A stretch of DNA of 64,000 nt from Cryptomeria japonica (Eukaryota; Streptophyta; Pinopsida; Cupressales; Cupressaceae). The stretch is from NCBI RefSeq assembly GCF_030272615.1, contig NC_081406.1:262598624-262662623 (forward strand), read 5' to 3'. Positions 50,125 to 62,615 of the stretch are shown here, piece after piece. Under the pieces are notes generated by a model. The model worked only from the letters and a program-made list of their open reading frames with translations, was not told where the DNA came from and did no database searches. Positions within the stretch are counted from its first letter, which is position 1; each line of letters begins with the position of its first letter. A program made the position numbers and the translations under genes.

Positions 50125-52717
50125 TCATCTGAGTCCTTATATCCTATTGGAAAAGACATCTTTATCCAACTCTTCAAACAAAGACCAATGAACTGCCTAC
50201 ACAAAACTCCCTGGCCCTATGAACAACATGCACCTTAAACGATATTATATCTAATGGTTGGGTTAGTTTGGGTTTTTCTTTTTGCATTGTATCTCAATTT
50301 GTTCAAAGCATTGCATCACATATAGTTTCTTTTTCAAATGCATCGCATTTGCAAAATTTCTGCATTTATTGCATCACATATAGTTTCTTTTCAAAATTTC
50401 TGCATTTACATATATCAACATCAATAAAACAAGGCAACTTTCTGGAAGTCTATCATTTGTTTGCATTCATGAGAAACAAGGATCATCTCCTTTCTTAGAT
50501 ATTCAGACATGAACTCTTTGAGGTACTAAGGTCATTCATTTTCAACATTACCCTGTGACGATGCTTTACTTATGGTTGGGTAGTGATTTCACTATTTGAG
50601 ACCTGTTAACCCAAAATCTATCAATTGCTATATCTCAAACACATTAATAAAATCTCTAATTCATTCGAGACACCTAGTTGAACATATGACTAGTGAAAAA
50701 TCTAAAATTCTACTTCAGCGCCGTTGTAATTGTCACACCCAAGTAGGTTTAATTACTTACAAGTCAAGGCAAGAAAAAGAAAAAATGATATGTCAAATAT
50801 TCATCACAAGGCAAAAAAATGATATATAACTCAAATATCACGCTACGAGTGCGACACAAATCTTGACTATGGAACATGCAAGTAACTCCATCAGGGCTAT
50901 GAATGCCTGTTGGCAATGGAGCAATATTTGAGAATTTATAGTTTATAACCTCATCGGAGCTCTAAAAGCTTGCTGGCAGCGAGGCTCTATTTGGGATGCT
51001 TTTGAAGTTAGGATAATCCATGTAGCTAGTCATATAGGATGCTAAGGATCTTTAGTGTACACAAGAGCATAAATTAACTCATTTGCACACACATGGGCAA
51101 ACGAAGATCAAAGTTTCAAGAACCAATGGGGAAGTTTTTTACATCTCCATTTGTAAATCCTAGTCACTAAGTGTGTTAATTTAGATGTTCCAAGGGACCT
51201 TAAGGATCGATTGACTGCTTATCTACTAAAGGTTTTGTACCTCCAATTCAATTAGTGTATTATGAAATGCTAAACAAACACAATCATCCTTGTTCGAGTA
51301 GGAAATGCATCCTCTTCATGCATATTGCATTAACATAGGTCATGTCAAAAATTCATTGTCTCCACATGCATTGTGTAGATTATCATGTCATATAGGTCTG
51401 CACACTGGGGGCGTGATTGAAAAAATCCTAAAAATCATAAAAAGTCCTAAAAAAATCCTAAAAATCCTAAAAATCAAATACGATCCCGATAAAATCCAAA
51501 AAAAATTTAAAAAATCATAAAATGTCCTGAAAAAATCAACCAAAAACATTTAAATACGATCTTGAGAAAATACCAAAAACATTAAAAAAAAATAAAATAA
51601 AATAAAAAATCAGTCAAAAACAAAACTTGCAATAAAATTTCTCACACGAATCAAACACCCTAGCAGTTATCTAGCAAACGCTTCGCACAAAGTTAACAAA
51701 GGATACAGCTATCTAGTCAAACATATGCAATCAACTAATCAAGTTGTCTTATCAATCGTATCATATCCATATCAAGTGATCATTATCGTGTCTTAAACAT
51801 AAGAGGATACACTCAAAATTAGACAGGTCAGTCTTAAACAGGGTCCGCAACTTTTTGAGATCAGATAGTATCAACTATCACATCAAGCAACTGAGAACGA
51901 AGGCACAAGATCGGTATAGCTGCTAAATTTTGTCTGGGTCAGTCTTTATCTTTTATCATTTGGCAACAGATTGTGCTCCTATGCTACTCAAGGATGTCCA
52001 CAAGTGACTAGAGAAGTCGGGATGGTCATGATCTTTTTCTTTTTTTGCTATTTGTGGTGTGGACCAATGAAGTTCTGGGGGTAATAGTTCTAGTGGGTGT
52101 CTATATTGGTACATTAATTTGGCAAATATCCTATGCAAAAGTCAAGGATAGTTATGCTTGTGACTATCCCACATACCTCGACCCCTAATGTATTTCCCAA
52201 AATGGAGGGTTTCACTCCTTGTCTGCTACGTGGTTGTTTCTTCAATGAGATATCTTTACATCTTGGTTCCTTATACCTTGATGTGCAAAGCTCCATTGTT
52301 ACATAATAAGGCTCGGTGATGATATATATTGCGCAATAAATAATGACACAGGTTCGTGAATCAATCTTTCTTATTTCATCTCATTTGCTTATTTCTAGTT
52401 TATTGATTCTTTTGTAATCATCTCAATCATTCTCATTTTCTATCATCTAACATCATTCTATTTCATTCTAAGGTTCATTCTCTCATATTCTATCTCAATA
52501 TCATTTTCACATCACCTATCTCTATCTCTAATCAACTAACCACTCTTCTATCTTTCATCTCACATTCTTCTTTTTTCGAGACATCATTCATGTCTTTAAT
52601 GCACAAACAATCTCTCGAGGGGGCATTACACCCTAAGCATCATTGGGGGCATACTGGGGCAATTTTTTGTTTTCTTTGAAACAATGTCGTTCTGACATTG
52701 TCTCAAAGAGGGGCAAA
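50125..52717 (+). other. 3' interior of the LTR element, non-coding
   Basis: No pol domains. Features are an A-rich stretch of repeated TCCTAAAAATC units at 51425-51620 and the phrases GGGGGCATTACACC and GGGGGCATACTGGGGC before the polypurine tract (about 52705-52717). Confidence 0.6.
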
Positions 52718-53945
52718 TGTAGACACCTAAAAATGTCTCATTAATTGCATACTAATTATTCCTCCAATTAGTTAAATAATTCTTTAATTCTTTAATTAAG
52801 TTAATTAATCTTATTCTTCTAATTCATATTTCTTCATCTTCCTAATTATTCTATTTTAATTCTATCTTCATTTCATCATTTAAATCATTTTGTAATGTTA
52901 ACTAAATATTATTATTTAATTAATTGTGATTTTTAATCCTCAATTTAGATTATCTTTATTATTTAAATAAATTCATTTTCAATTTCTATCTCTATTCAAT
53001 TAATCATCAACCTTTTTCTAAATATTAATTAAATATTAATTATTTAATTAATTGTGATTTTATTCCTTTAATTTAAATAATCTTTATTATTTAATTAAAT
53101 TCAGTTTCTAAATAATTAAATAGTTTCTTTAAATTATTTAATTAACTAATTGTTTCTTTTAATTTCATTATTCTTCTAATTTCAAATACATGTGCATGAT
53201 TTCAAAAATCAAATTGAATTTCAAAGTCAAGTTCTAAATATATTCAAATAAAAAATTAAATTTTAAAATAAATTCAGTATTTGAATTAAATCTCAAGAAA
53301 AGATTAAATTGAAAATCCAAGTCAAAGTTCAAGCACATGCTAAATTAATTAATTAATTCAATTATCTTTTCAATTCCTATTTCTATCTTTTAGTTAGTTT
53401 TTTGTAAATAGAGCTCTCAATCAACTTTCAATCAGTGAACTATCTCCTCCTCTTTATTTCCTCCAATCACCCATTTTTCATCCTTCAGTCAACTTTTTCT
53501 CAATCAGTTGACTCAATTAATCTATTCAATTTATTTTGTTTCACCTCCAATTCAGTAGTTCAACTATCAATCAACATGTGAGCTCACCTGAGTTCCACCT
53601 CTTGATCAATTTGTTCCACCTCTCAATCAATCATATCCAATTATCTATAAATTGAGCATTCAATTCCTCACAATTCCTCTTAATCACGAACTTTGAATCT
53701 TTGTGTCACTTGCAGGTTGCCAACGCGATATCTGAGAGCCACCATACCATAAAGAGGAGAAGAGCAATGGAAGCTATATATAGTCTTGGAGTAGGGGATT
53801 CTAATTGACAAACTTTATATTCTTATTTCTTGTTTGTTTTGCATTATTCCATTCTCTGTTTGTTTGAATTCCAACTAAGATAGGGATTAGTGATTTCCCT
53901 TTCATTCCTATTTGATTTACATTTAATGAATTTTTACATACGACA
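52718..53945 (+). repeat. 3' LTR of the 45.3-53.9 kb element
   Basis: 1228 bp, near-identical in order to 45292-46559 with scattered substitutions and one insertion of about 25 bases near 53610 (a repeated CACCTCT...ATCAAT phrase). Confidence 0.92.
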
Positions 53946-53950
53946 CATAT

Positions 53951-55671
53951 AATCTAAAAAAATATATGCTTAAATTTATTTTAAAAAAATATATACTTAA
54001 AATTAAAAAAATAAATTTAAGCCTAATGTGAATAGGTTAAAAGACAAGAGTTAACTTATTTTATTGGAGTCGGTTATTAAATATTACTTATGCTTGGACT
54101 TTATTTATGGTAGGTGTGATGTGAAGAAGAAATGATTTATTAGTTAGTATTGGCCCATGCCTGGGTATACGGGTGCTTGGGAATAGCTTGTCTAGCATAC
54201 AGATCAAAAAATGCAACGAAACGTGTGCTAAATAATTGCTTTTACCAAGATTTATGCACAGCGAAAGAGACAATTTTACTCAAAGCGGTGAACGGGAACA
54301 TTGCAATGGTGAGTGTGGGCCCATGTTTTCCATGTGCAAACATACGATAAGAATATATACGCACGAAACGAACAATTACTGTCTAGTTGGTGAATATCAG
54401 AGCGGTAAGTGAAGGTAGGTTCGCAATCAACGGTTCAAAGTGTTTGAATCGTCTTGCACTGATATTATAGAATCTCAATTGTTGATGGTAAAATAAAGGA
54501 TATACCTTTGGCGTAAAATATATATAAAATATATATAAATGGTTGTCTTGAAATATAATAAAGGAAATAAACACATTACCTGTAAACGTAATTTCATGAA
54601 ACATAACACATTACCTGTAAACGTAATTTCATGAAACATACTTACTTGAACGTGGTAATTTGATTTTCCATATTCAACATTTCCAAAATAGATAGAAGAA
54701 AGTAAGAATTTTTGTAACTATTTGTCTATTCTTCTCATGAAAAAAATATCAAGCATTTACCTTAATATTTGTAACATCCCCTCTTAAAAACTACTAGAGT
54801 TTGATTTGCTAATACATCTCACAAATGTTGGTTGGGTTTGAATGGCAAGGATTAGTTGTATTAGAATGAGAATTGTTTTATCTGATTGGTGCAAGATGTA
54901 AGCGGCCAAGACAAGTGTCATTATGTGATTGTAGTGCATCTTCCCTTCATAACGTAATTTGACAAAAATTAGTTTTAAATTCTTTGCATTGGGGGTGCAA
55001 TTTGTGATGCCCATTGATGTGAGTTTTCTTGAAGATCAATGAGTACTATTCAAAGACAAATAAACAACCTATACCATTACATGTAGAAGTTGGTTCATAT
55101 GAGTATTCAATCCAAAAGGTAGTAGATGACATATGGTTTCAAGCATGACACCAAAATTTTAAGACATTATTTTTAGATAATGAAGGTAATTCATCTACTA
55201 CAAGAAAAACAATGAATTTAGATAACACTTTTTAACTATCAATCCAGTCTCAAGAAATTGAATTATGGGTTAAATCGATAGTTATTAGTTCTTGTCATGT
55301 TAGGAAGTATTGCAGAGGCAACAATTTTATACAATGATTAATCTCCCTTCCTTTAGCCTATCAAACTAGCAGAATTTTCTATAAAGATTTTTATTTCACT
55401 ATGTGCTCAGACATGTCATGTCGAATGCAAATTATCAGGACACAATTTTTTATTATGGCTCCAAACATTTTAGATGGAGATTCTTTGCAGAGAGCTCGAA
55501 ATGCATGTGAACCTTTCCCCAAATGATTATGGACTTTTACAGATGAGAAAACACTTGAGAAAATAAAATCCCTTAGCGAAAAGTATCCAGGAATCGTGCA
55601 GGATTTTTTTTATATTGTTCAGCAGAAATTGAAGTATGCAATTGAAAATAATATCAATGTCATGTATTTAG

Positions 55672-55702
<31 letters not shown>

Positions 55703-57160
55703 TATTGATATACTATTTCTCATTTCAATAGTAAAATTTGGGTTTACACTTCATTTTATTGCTCGGTAATTGTAGTCCAGTTTTAGGGTATAGACGCTAT
55801 TTTTCATTTGTATCAAATCATGTTCATAACCTCTAGTTTTAGTTTTAATTCATGTTTGCCATTATTTCAGTCTACTTCTTCCATTCAACCAGGGTTTGAA
55901 ATAAAGTTATTTTCTTCACCACCATTCAGTATATTTCTCACTATCCAACAACGTATAATCTCAAACCCCTGTCCCTTTCCATCTGCCCATAACTATTATT
56001 AAGGGAAGGTTGATATGCTTCATCACTTGTGTTTTTTAAATAAAATAGATATGAAAATAAATTTACAACAAAGATATTACTTTGACTACATGATAAAGAA
56101 AAAAGGGAGATTTGTTGGAGGGCCCGAGTTCAAAACCTTAGGAGTTTGGTGTTCTTTGTAGCCTGAGATTATCTCTTTCGTGATCGTCTTGCATACCATG
56201 TCTGGTGATGGATTTGATTCATAGCTCCTCAAACTTATTCGATGCAGTTGAGAATGTAGGGTTTACAATTATTTTGAACTACAATACCTATTTTGGGAGT
56301 TAAAACATCATAGTTGGGTGTTTTTGCTATACACATTAATATGTTAACTTTGTACACTGACATTGTAATTTTATATCTTTGTTTTAATATATATTTATAT
56401 GTTACGTAACAATACACATATCAATATTATGCTTTGTTATTGTACGATTCATTTAGATTGTTTTTTATTCAATTATTTGCCTAAATCTACATACAATTTG
56501 CATTGTCTAGAAAAAGTTTATTGCCTTGAAGAAGACCAATAAAATTACATCTTGCCATGTATGGTAGGCACTAAGTTGCATTGCAACACTTGTTATTATT
56601 AAGTTTTACGATTTTGTTTTGTCTTACGTACGAAGGGATTTTATTGTATTCTATTAATTATCATATATTTTTCTCCAAGGCCTACGGAATTATGTGTAAG
56701 TTAGGTAACACTAAATTTTTGAAATGAATTGAAGCATGTCCTAGCGTGGTAGGTAAAAATGAAGCCTAGAGTAGGACCTTTTAAATCAACTTCCTCAATC
56801 AACAAAGAAATCAAAATATGCTCAAGACACATGAATCCTATTCAATAGCTTATATGACAAAGATGACCAAATTAGAGATGTGATTATTCTTGTCCAAGGA
56901 TGGGACATTCTAGTTCTATTATTATCATAATAATGAACCTATTCTTGTATCTAACATATGAAGATTTGACTTTGGGAAGCTAGTAGTCCCTAATGTACTT
57001 GTGAGTGTGGATCTAATATGTCATATAAAACAAATATAATAGTACCATTGAAACTTTGTTGAACCATGATGATAAGTCAATGCTAATTATAAGTAGAGAA
57101 TTGACAAGAGAAGCCAACTTCAACCTCAACCTTGAGGTATGGATTAGAATTGACTTTGAT
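53951..57160. other. AT-rich spacer
   Basis: No gene recognised. Two near-identical 40-base phrases (ACATTACCTGTAAACGTAAT) are adjacent at 54575-54640, a small tandem duplication. (TA)n at about 55680-55705. Nothing else supportable. Confidence 0.5.
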
Positions 57161-57980
57161 GTATTGTGATGAGAGTATAGAAAAGGCCTAACTAGAATGA
57201 GACAGAATGTGATAGATGAAATTGAGCCTTTCAACATAGACATATCTGAGGAGAATTTTAGGATGGCATAGATGAAATTGAGCCTTTCACTGTAGAAAGG
57301 GAAGTTCCCCCAGACAACAACAAGAAGACCTTGCAGAAGAGGAAGAGGGGCAACAAGATGAATAAGATCCTCCAAGGGATGATCATGATCAATAGAACGA
57401 ACAAGAAGAACAACATCAGGAAGATGATGATCAATCTCTTAAGGATCAAGATGCCTCTCTTGCAATTGAATTAAGGAAAATTCCTATATGGTTAATCCAA
57501 ACCATTTAGAGAAGGAAAAGGAAGTAAAAAGATCTCAAAGAAGAGGATTATTCTATCTTAAATGAAGCTTTCAATACCCCTACTAGGAAGAAATGGAAAC
57601 CAAGAAGGGTAGCCTCATTAATAATTTATCAACATGAGCACAAAAGGTCCCATATTGCTATCCCAATGGTTGAAAAGACTAAGGAAGATATGTAGCCCCA
57701 AGATTATCAAATTTAGGACGTTGACTTGGGAGTCCAAACAAGGGCTAAAGAAAAGAAACCATTGTAATAAGTTGTGAATATCGTCCTCAAGCATATGCAG
57801 AAGAATGAAATAAAGAAAGAAGAGTTGAAAGCACTTTATCAACTTAAAATATATGTCAACCAGCTGGTAGGTCCTATGGATTCAACCATTCATTCTTTGA
57901 GCCTACAAGCAACATTATCCAAAGAAAGCGGGCTCCAAGATCTAGATGGTTTTCTAGTTGTTGTTGTTGAGCGGAGATAA
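57160..57980 (+). pseudogene. Degenerate coding remnant, possibly retrotransposon pol linker
   Basis: Broken plus-strand frames rich in E, D, Q and K (for example EEEEGQQDE and KKWKPRRVASLI), and a 68-codon frame at 57774-57980 (KALYQLKIYVNQLVG). The acidic, Q-rich stretch is like the region between integrase and RT in Copia polyproteins, but no catalytic motif is visible. Several internal stops. Low certainty. Confidence 0.25.
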
Positions 57981-59540
57981 GAATCAAAAACCTTGGGAGA
58001 ATAAGTAATAAGGAAAGTAATCAATGCTTATCATTCCATTAGTGATTAGCTAAGTCTAATTCAATAATTGTTGCTAGGAGAAAATGGTGATGTTGGAATA
58101 AATGAGAGTATATTAATGTGGGAGAATTGGTTTAGTGCATGGATATGGAACTCCAATTTGTATGAAGTCTTAAAATATTTAGTTGTAAGTTTTTCCTTGG
58201 ATGGTTGCATCAATACTTGTATTTAACTATGAGAATTTCTTATTAATGCAATGTTGGTTTGATAGATTCAATTTAATCATCTAGTGTAACAAAGTGAATT
58301 CAAATTTATAATTTTTTGGTAGTTATATTTCATTTATATTTCTTGTTATCCTATCTCTTATGCAATCTCTTTAATATCTGATTAAATAGAATCATGTTGA
58401 GGAGGCACTTAATTTTGTATTTTCTTATGAGTATGCATGTGATTTGAAATTTGATATTATAAATCTTGCACACTATCTTGTATTAGGAGATTGAATAGGC
58501 TTAGAATTCATTTATTTTAGCTAAATACTTGTACTTACTAGCAAAGGCCCCTTGATAAACATACATGTCAACCAATAAGCCATTTCAAGATGGCCAAGAC
58601 CTAATTAGATAGGAATGTTGGAGTAATTCTATTACTTAAAAAGAGAGGTGATGGACATCCATGAATCACTTAGCATTGGTTGTGCTAACACCACTATCAA
58701 TAAAACAAAGAATAATTATTTGAAAGATTGGTTTTATATCAATAGGTAATTTCGACAATATTTGCAATAAAACATATGAGCAATTGGTGTGAGTCAAGAT
58801 GCCTCTTAGAAAAGGAGTTGGAAGAGGTAGAGTAGGAGTTTCCATTGTGACAAGAAGACTAGATGTTATAAACTTGTTAGTGTTGTGCAAGTGAAGTTTG
58901 ATGTTGTTTCTGGGCCAATAATTGGTGTGAGTAAAACAAAAGAAAAAAAGTTGGGAGTAGAAGATGTGAACTTGAACTGGTACAAGAGTAGCAATTTGAT
59001 GGAAAAAGTCAAGCATAGAAAACATGCTTCAACAAAAAAAAGTGAAAGGAAGTGGACAACAAGCTAATTAGGAAGAGTGGGTCAAAATTGTAGCACAAGA
59101 GGTGGAAGAGGAGGAAGAAGACTTTGAATGTCTAATTGTAGTAACAATGAATGATCAAGAAAAAGAAGAGGATCATCTCTTAATTGCAGAGGGGATTGTA
59201 AAAAATAAATCTTTGTTTGATGTAGTTAAGAAAAAGGAAGATTTTGAACAACTTATGGAAGAATAAATCCTCATGGAGGATATGGGGTGCCAATTGCTAA
59301 ATCTAAACAAGAGGTGCCCAACAAAAATATGTCCTCTAAAAGGCATGAAAGTAGAGGTGAAAGAAGTGCAAGTGAATGCACATTACAAGGACCTTAAGGA
59401 GTACTAACTAAAGAAGTGAGTGTTGCAGCTAAAAAGGCACCAAATTAAAGGAAGCTAAGAGAACAAAAAGGTAATAATAGGGCACAACTAAAGCCAAGAA
59501 GGGTGAAAATATCTATAAGAATAATATTTTAGGTACAAGA
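57981..59540. other. Spacer with acidic coding-like fragments
   Basis: Short plus-strand frames near 58885-59270 are rich in E and K. No family recognised and no splice model could be justified. Confidence 0.3.
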
Positions 59541-60560
59541 AGAGAATGAATGAAAATATCATATGACGAAGGAACAAAGACTAAGTGTTGGAAAACCAAT
59601 CTTCAAGTGTTTGGAGGGGAAAAAGAAGGGGTTTCTCTCTTTGGTAGAGCAAGACTCATGTTGCAAGAAGAAAAATTTAGCTCAAATGTTGTAAAGAGAG
59701 ATCAAGCGAATGAACTAAATCCCTCCATAATATTTTCATTCTCTGTTGTTGTTATGTTTGCTCGCTTTGTGTTCTAAATCTAAATTAAAACCATATAATT
59801 TTTGTCTTCCAAGTGCATTAAGGATATGTGTTAAATCTAGGTTTTGGTATCAACAACAAGGCTACTCTTAGTTTGGCTCCCTTCCGTTGACTGCATCACC
59901 ATAAATAGGGGGAGTAATGCGATGTTCATTTTTTGATGGAATGATCATATTAGTTATTGGATCTCCTCATATTATTCCTTGTAGATTAGTTTAGATTATA
60001 TTCTACTAATATGAACCACTCAATAAAACTCTTTTTACAAATCTTATGATAATTTGTATTTATATCATCTATTTTTAGAATTATGTATGTTTTTTATAAA
60101 TTAAGCAAGGTTTTGAAAGAACACAGAACCTTTTACATTAATAAAGATGGAACATTATGCATAGTAAGACAACAATGGAATTGTCCAAAAGATAACAACA
60201 AAACAGCAAATGACACAACCAACTAAAGCTTAGATAATCAATTGAAACTATAACCAAAGAACCCAACCAAAATTATGGAGGTTTAAAGAAATGATTTGAG
60301 GATTTTTGTTTAATTGTAGTACCAGGGTTCTCCCGCAAACTCTTTTTCTTGAGCAAAGCGTTCATCCAAGCCATCAGGAGCTTCGGTAGCAGCAATAGCA
60401 ATAGGTGATCAATAAACCCTAAGAACCCAAGCAGCCATTAGAACCCGCTATTGATCCCGCTATCCCCCCTACATATTCGAGTGCCTTCATTGCTAGCAAG
60501 CTTATTAATTCATGCATTAATTTACTGCTTAAATGACTAACTATCGTGCATATTCGAGCA
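59541..60560. other. Spacer
   Basis: Nothing beyond a 75-codon frame at 59550-59777 with ordinary composition and no recognisable motif. Confidence 0.4.
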
Positions 60561-60569
60561 TAGGAAAAG

Positions 60570-61048
60570 CATGCTGTAATAGACATGTATGCAAACTGTG
60601 GAAGCCTTGACAAGCGATGCGAACTGGAGAATGCTTCAAAGAAACATGTTCTCATGGAACGCCCTTCTTGCAGGATATCTGCAAAGAGGATTTGTGGAAA
60701 AGGCTTTAAAAACTTGCAAGAAAACGCAATTTGCAGGTGTAAATCTGGGCTCCTCAACCTTTGCTAGCATCCTCAAGCTTTCGAACAGGCTACTCACCCA
60801 TCACAGGATTAAAAAAATAGAGATGTTTTGTCAGATGTAGCGGTTGCAACTGCACTGGTAGACATGTATGCAAAATGTGAAAGCATAGATAAGGCACTTG
60901 AACTGTTTGACAGAATACCCCAAAGAAATGTGTTCTCATGGAATGCGCTGCTTGCAGGATATTCACAAAATGGATTTGTTGAAAAGGCTTCAGAAACTTG
61001 CAACCAAATGTATGACCTAAACAGATCTGAGCATGTCATAATCTTTTG
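60570..61048 (+). pseudogene. Pentatricopeptide repeat (PPR) gene fragment
   Basis: Reads HAVIDMYANCGSLDK, then after a frameshift near 60610-60635 QRNMFSWNALLAGYLQ...GFVEKAL...STFASIL, then in a further frame from 60828 VATALVDMYAKCESIDKALE, LFDRIPQRNVFSWNALL and AGYSQNGFVEKA. These are tandem P, L and S type PPR units of a plant PLS-class organelle RNA-binding protein. Only about four units remain, there is no start or C-terminal E/DYW domain, and at least two frame breaks, so this is a relic. Confidence 0.85.
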
Positions 61049-61649
61049 ATACACCTTAGCCCACGAATCTGTATGACCTGAAATGTTTATAAAATTCCAA
61101 TCATAATTCACACCTACAATCAAATGCATGCAGAAATGATTAACATAATAATTTCTCTAAAGAAAAATGTAAAATTTTAATTCGATTAGACAAGAGTGAC
61201 TGTAGTGATAGATAATATATGGCTTGTAGATGCACACCAGTTTAGGATGATTGATAGTTCAAATTTTCTTCCTTGTGCAAGTCTTAGGTTTAAAATTGAC
61301 ATTAATAAAAATTGTAGAAAATATATTTACATTATAAGAGAGGGCCAAAAAATACATGTGTGAGGCTTGTCAAATATTGAGTAAATAGGTATAAAGATCT
61401 ACAAATCTATGGTTACTCAAAGTTGATAGACAAGTAGGTTAGATCATAATGTGTGTCAAAGAACTTTTAAACGAAAGCATATAAGAATGGCATGTGAAAT
61501 CTATTAGATTTTCAAAAACTAAATATGAAAGTAGACATGAATGTCTTAATTGGAACCAACGAAATTGTAAAGTGGAAAATTGAACCCTAGTGATTCCCCA
61601 CCTAGAAGAGAGAAAGGAAGTCACTAGGATGATTTTCACTTGGGAGATA
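61049..61649. other. AT-rich spacer
   Basis: No gene or repeat recognised. Confidence 0.5.
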
Positions 61650-62615
61650 CTTTACATTCAAAAGAGGGGTTGAATTCACTAGATCCAAACCCTAGAGCGA
61701 ATAAGGATCTCAAATACTAAGTCGTAATTTCGAATCTGAGCTAATTAGACTGATACGGATCTGCCCTACAAATTTGGAGAAAAGTCGTTGGGACCATGGT
61801 GACAGTGTACATGGTCCTCCACAAAATCCACGAAACGAAAAGGGTTCTCCCGTCTCTGCAAATGAAGCCCAAGCCTGCAATTACAGTTGCGCACCTTCAA
61901 CCTACACATAGAAAAGAGGGGAAGAAGCGTTGTGGATAGGGGTTTGCCTCAGTCAAACCCTGGTTGAGGAATCAACCTTGAAAGAAAGTAATTACAAATG
62001 CTTGAATGTAAACAATGGATATGTATACCTTGTACATCTACAATTTGTCAATGATGATTGCTTTGCTTCTTGAATGTAATCACAAGTGTTGCATGAAATG
62101 GCATGTAACATGACAAAACCCTAACACACACATACTTGCAAATGAATGTTGTAATATTGCTCCAATGGATGAATGAAGAAAACTTGAATGCTTGATGATG
62201 TATATCTTCGCCTATGCTTGCTTATCTCATTCCTTCTTATGCAAATGAGAAAACCAACTCCCTTTTTATACATGCCTCGGAAGATTAATTCATCTCACCA
62301 AAGGCCGACATCAGGGAGATTTGGGATCTTGAAGTGCAGATAGGGCCTGGGGGACCTATCTTGGGGCTACCTTGAGGGCCAAGGGGACCTATCTTGGGGC
62401 CACCCTAAGAGGGTGGGACAAGGGCACCACGCCCAAGTCCTACCCTATCTTGGGGCCTGGACAGGGTCCCGAGGCTATCTCAGGGCTCAAACAGGAAGGG
62501 ATCAAGGGGTGAAAATACAAAAAGAGGTCATGGTCAGAAAGGAGGGTGTCGTCGCCAAGGTGAGGACTTCAAATGTGGTTAAAATTGCAGGAGGTGCAAT
62601 TTTATGACACTACAC
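61650..62615 (-). mobile_element. Possible LTR or other retroelement fragment
   Basis: GC-richer than both flanks. On the minus strand it begins TGTCATAAAATTGCACC, an LTR-like TG start. Near 62330-62470 the phrase GGACCTATCTTGGGGC recurs in at least three imperfect units. The stretch 61800-61960 has a different, moderately GC composition. No partner repeat is in the window, so this is tentative. Confidence 0.3.

Larger units (their letters stand above)
45292..53945 (+). mobile_element. Complete LTR retrotransposon lacking pol, with CATAT target duplication
   Basis: LTRs 45292-46559 (1268 bp) and 52718-53945 (1228 bp) both begin TGTAGACACCTAAAAATGTC and end ACATA(T/C)GACA. Identical CATAT lies outside each (45287-45291, 53946-53950). 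Straight after the 5' LTR is TTTTGGTGAACCCGATG, whose TGG suits a tRNA primer site; before the 3' LTR is AAAGAGGGGCAAA, a polypurine tract. The 6.2 kb interior has no protease, RT, RNase H or integrase, but carries a 527-codon ORF, so it is a LARD-like element that must borrow enzymes from a partner. Confidence 0.92.
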
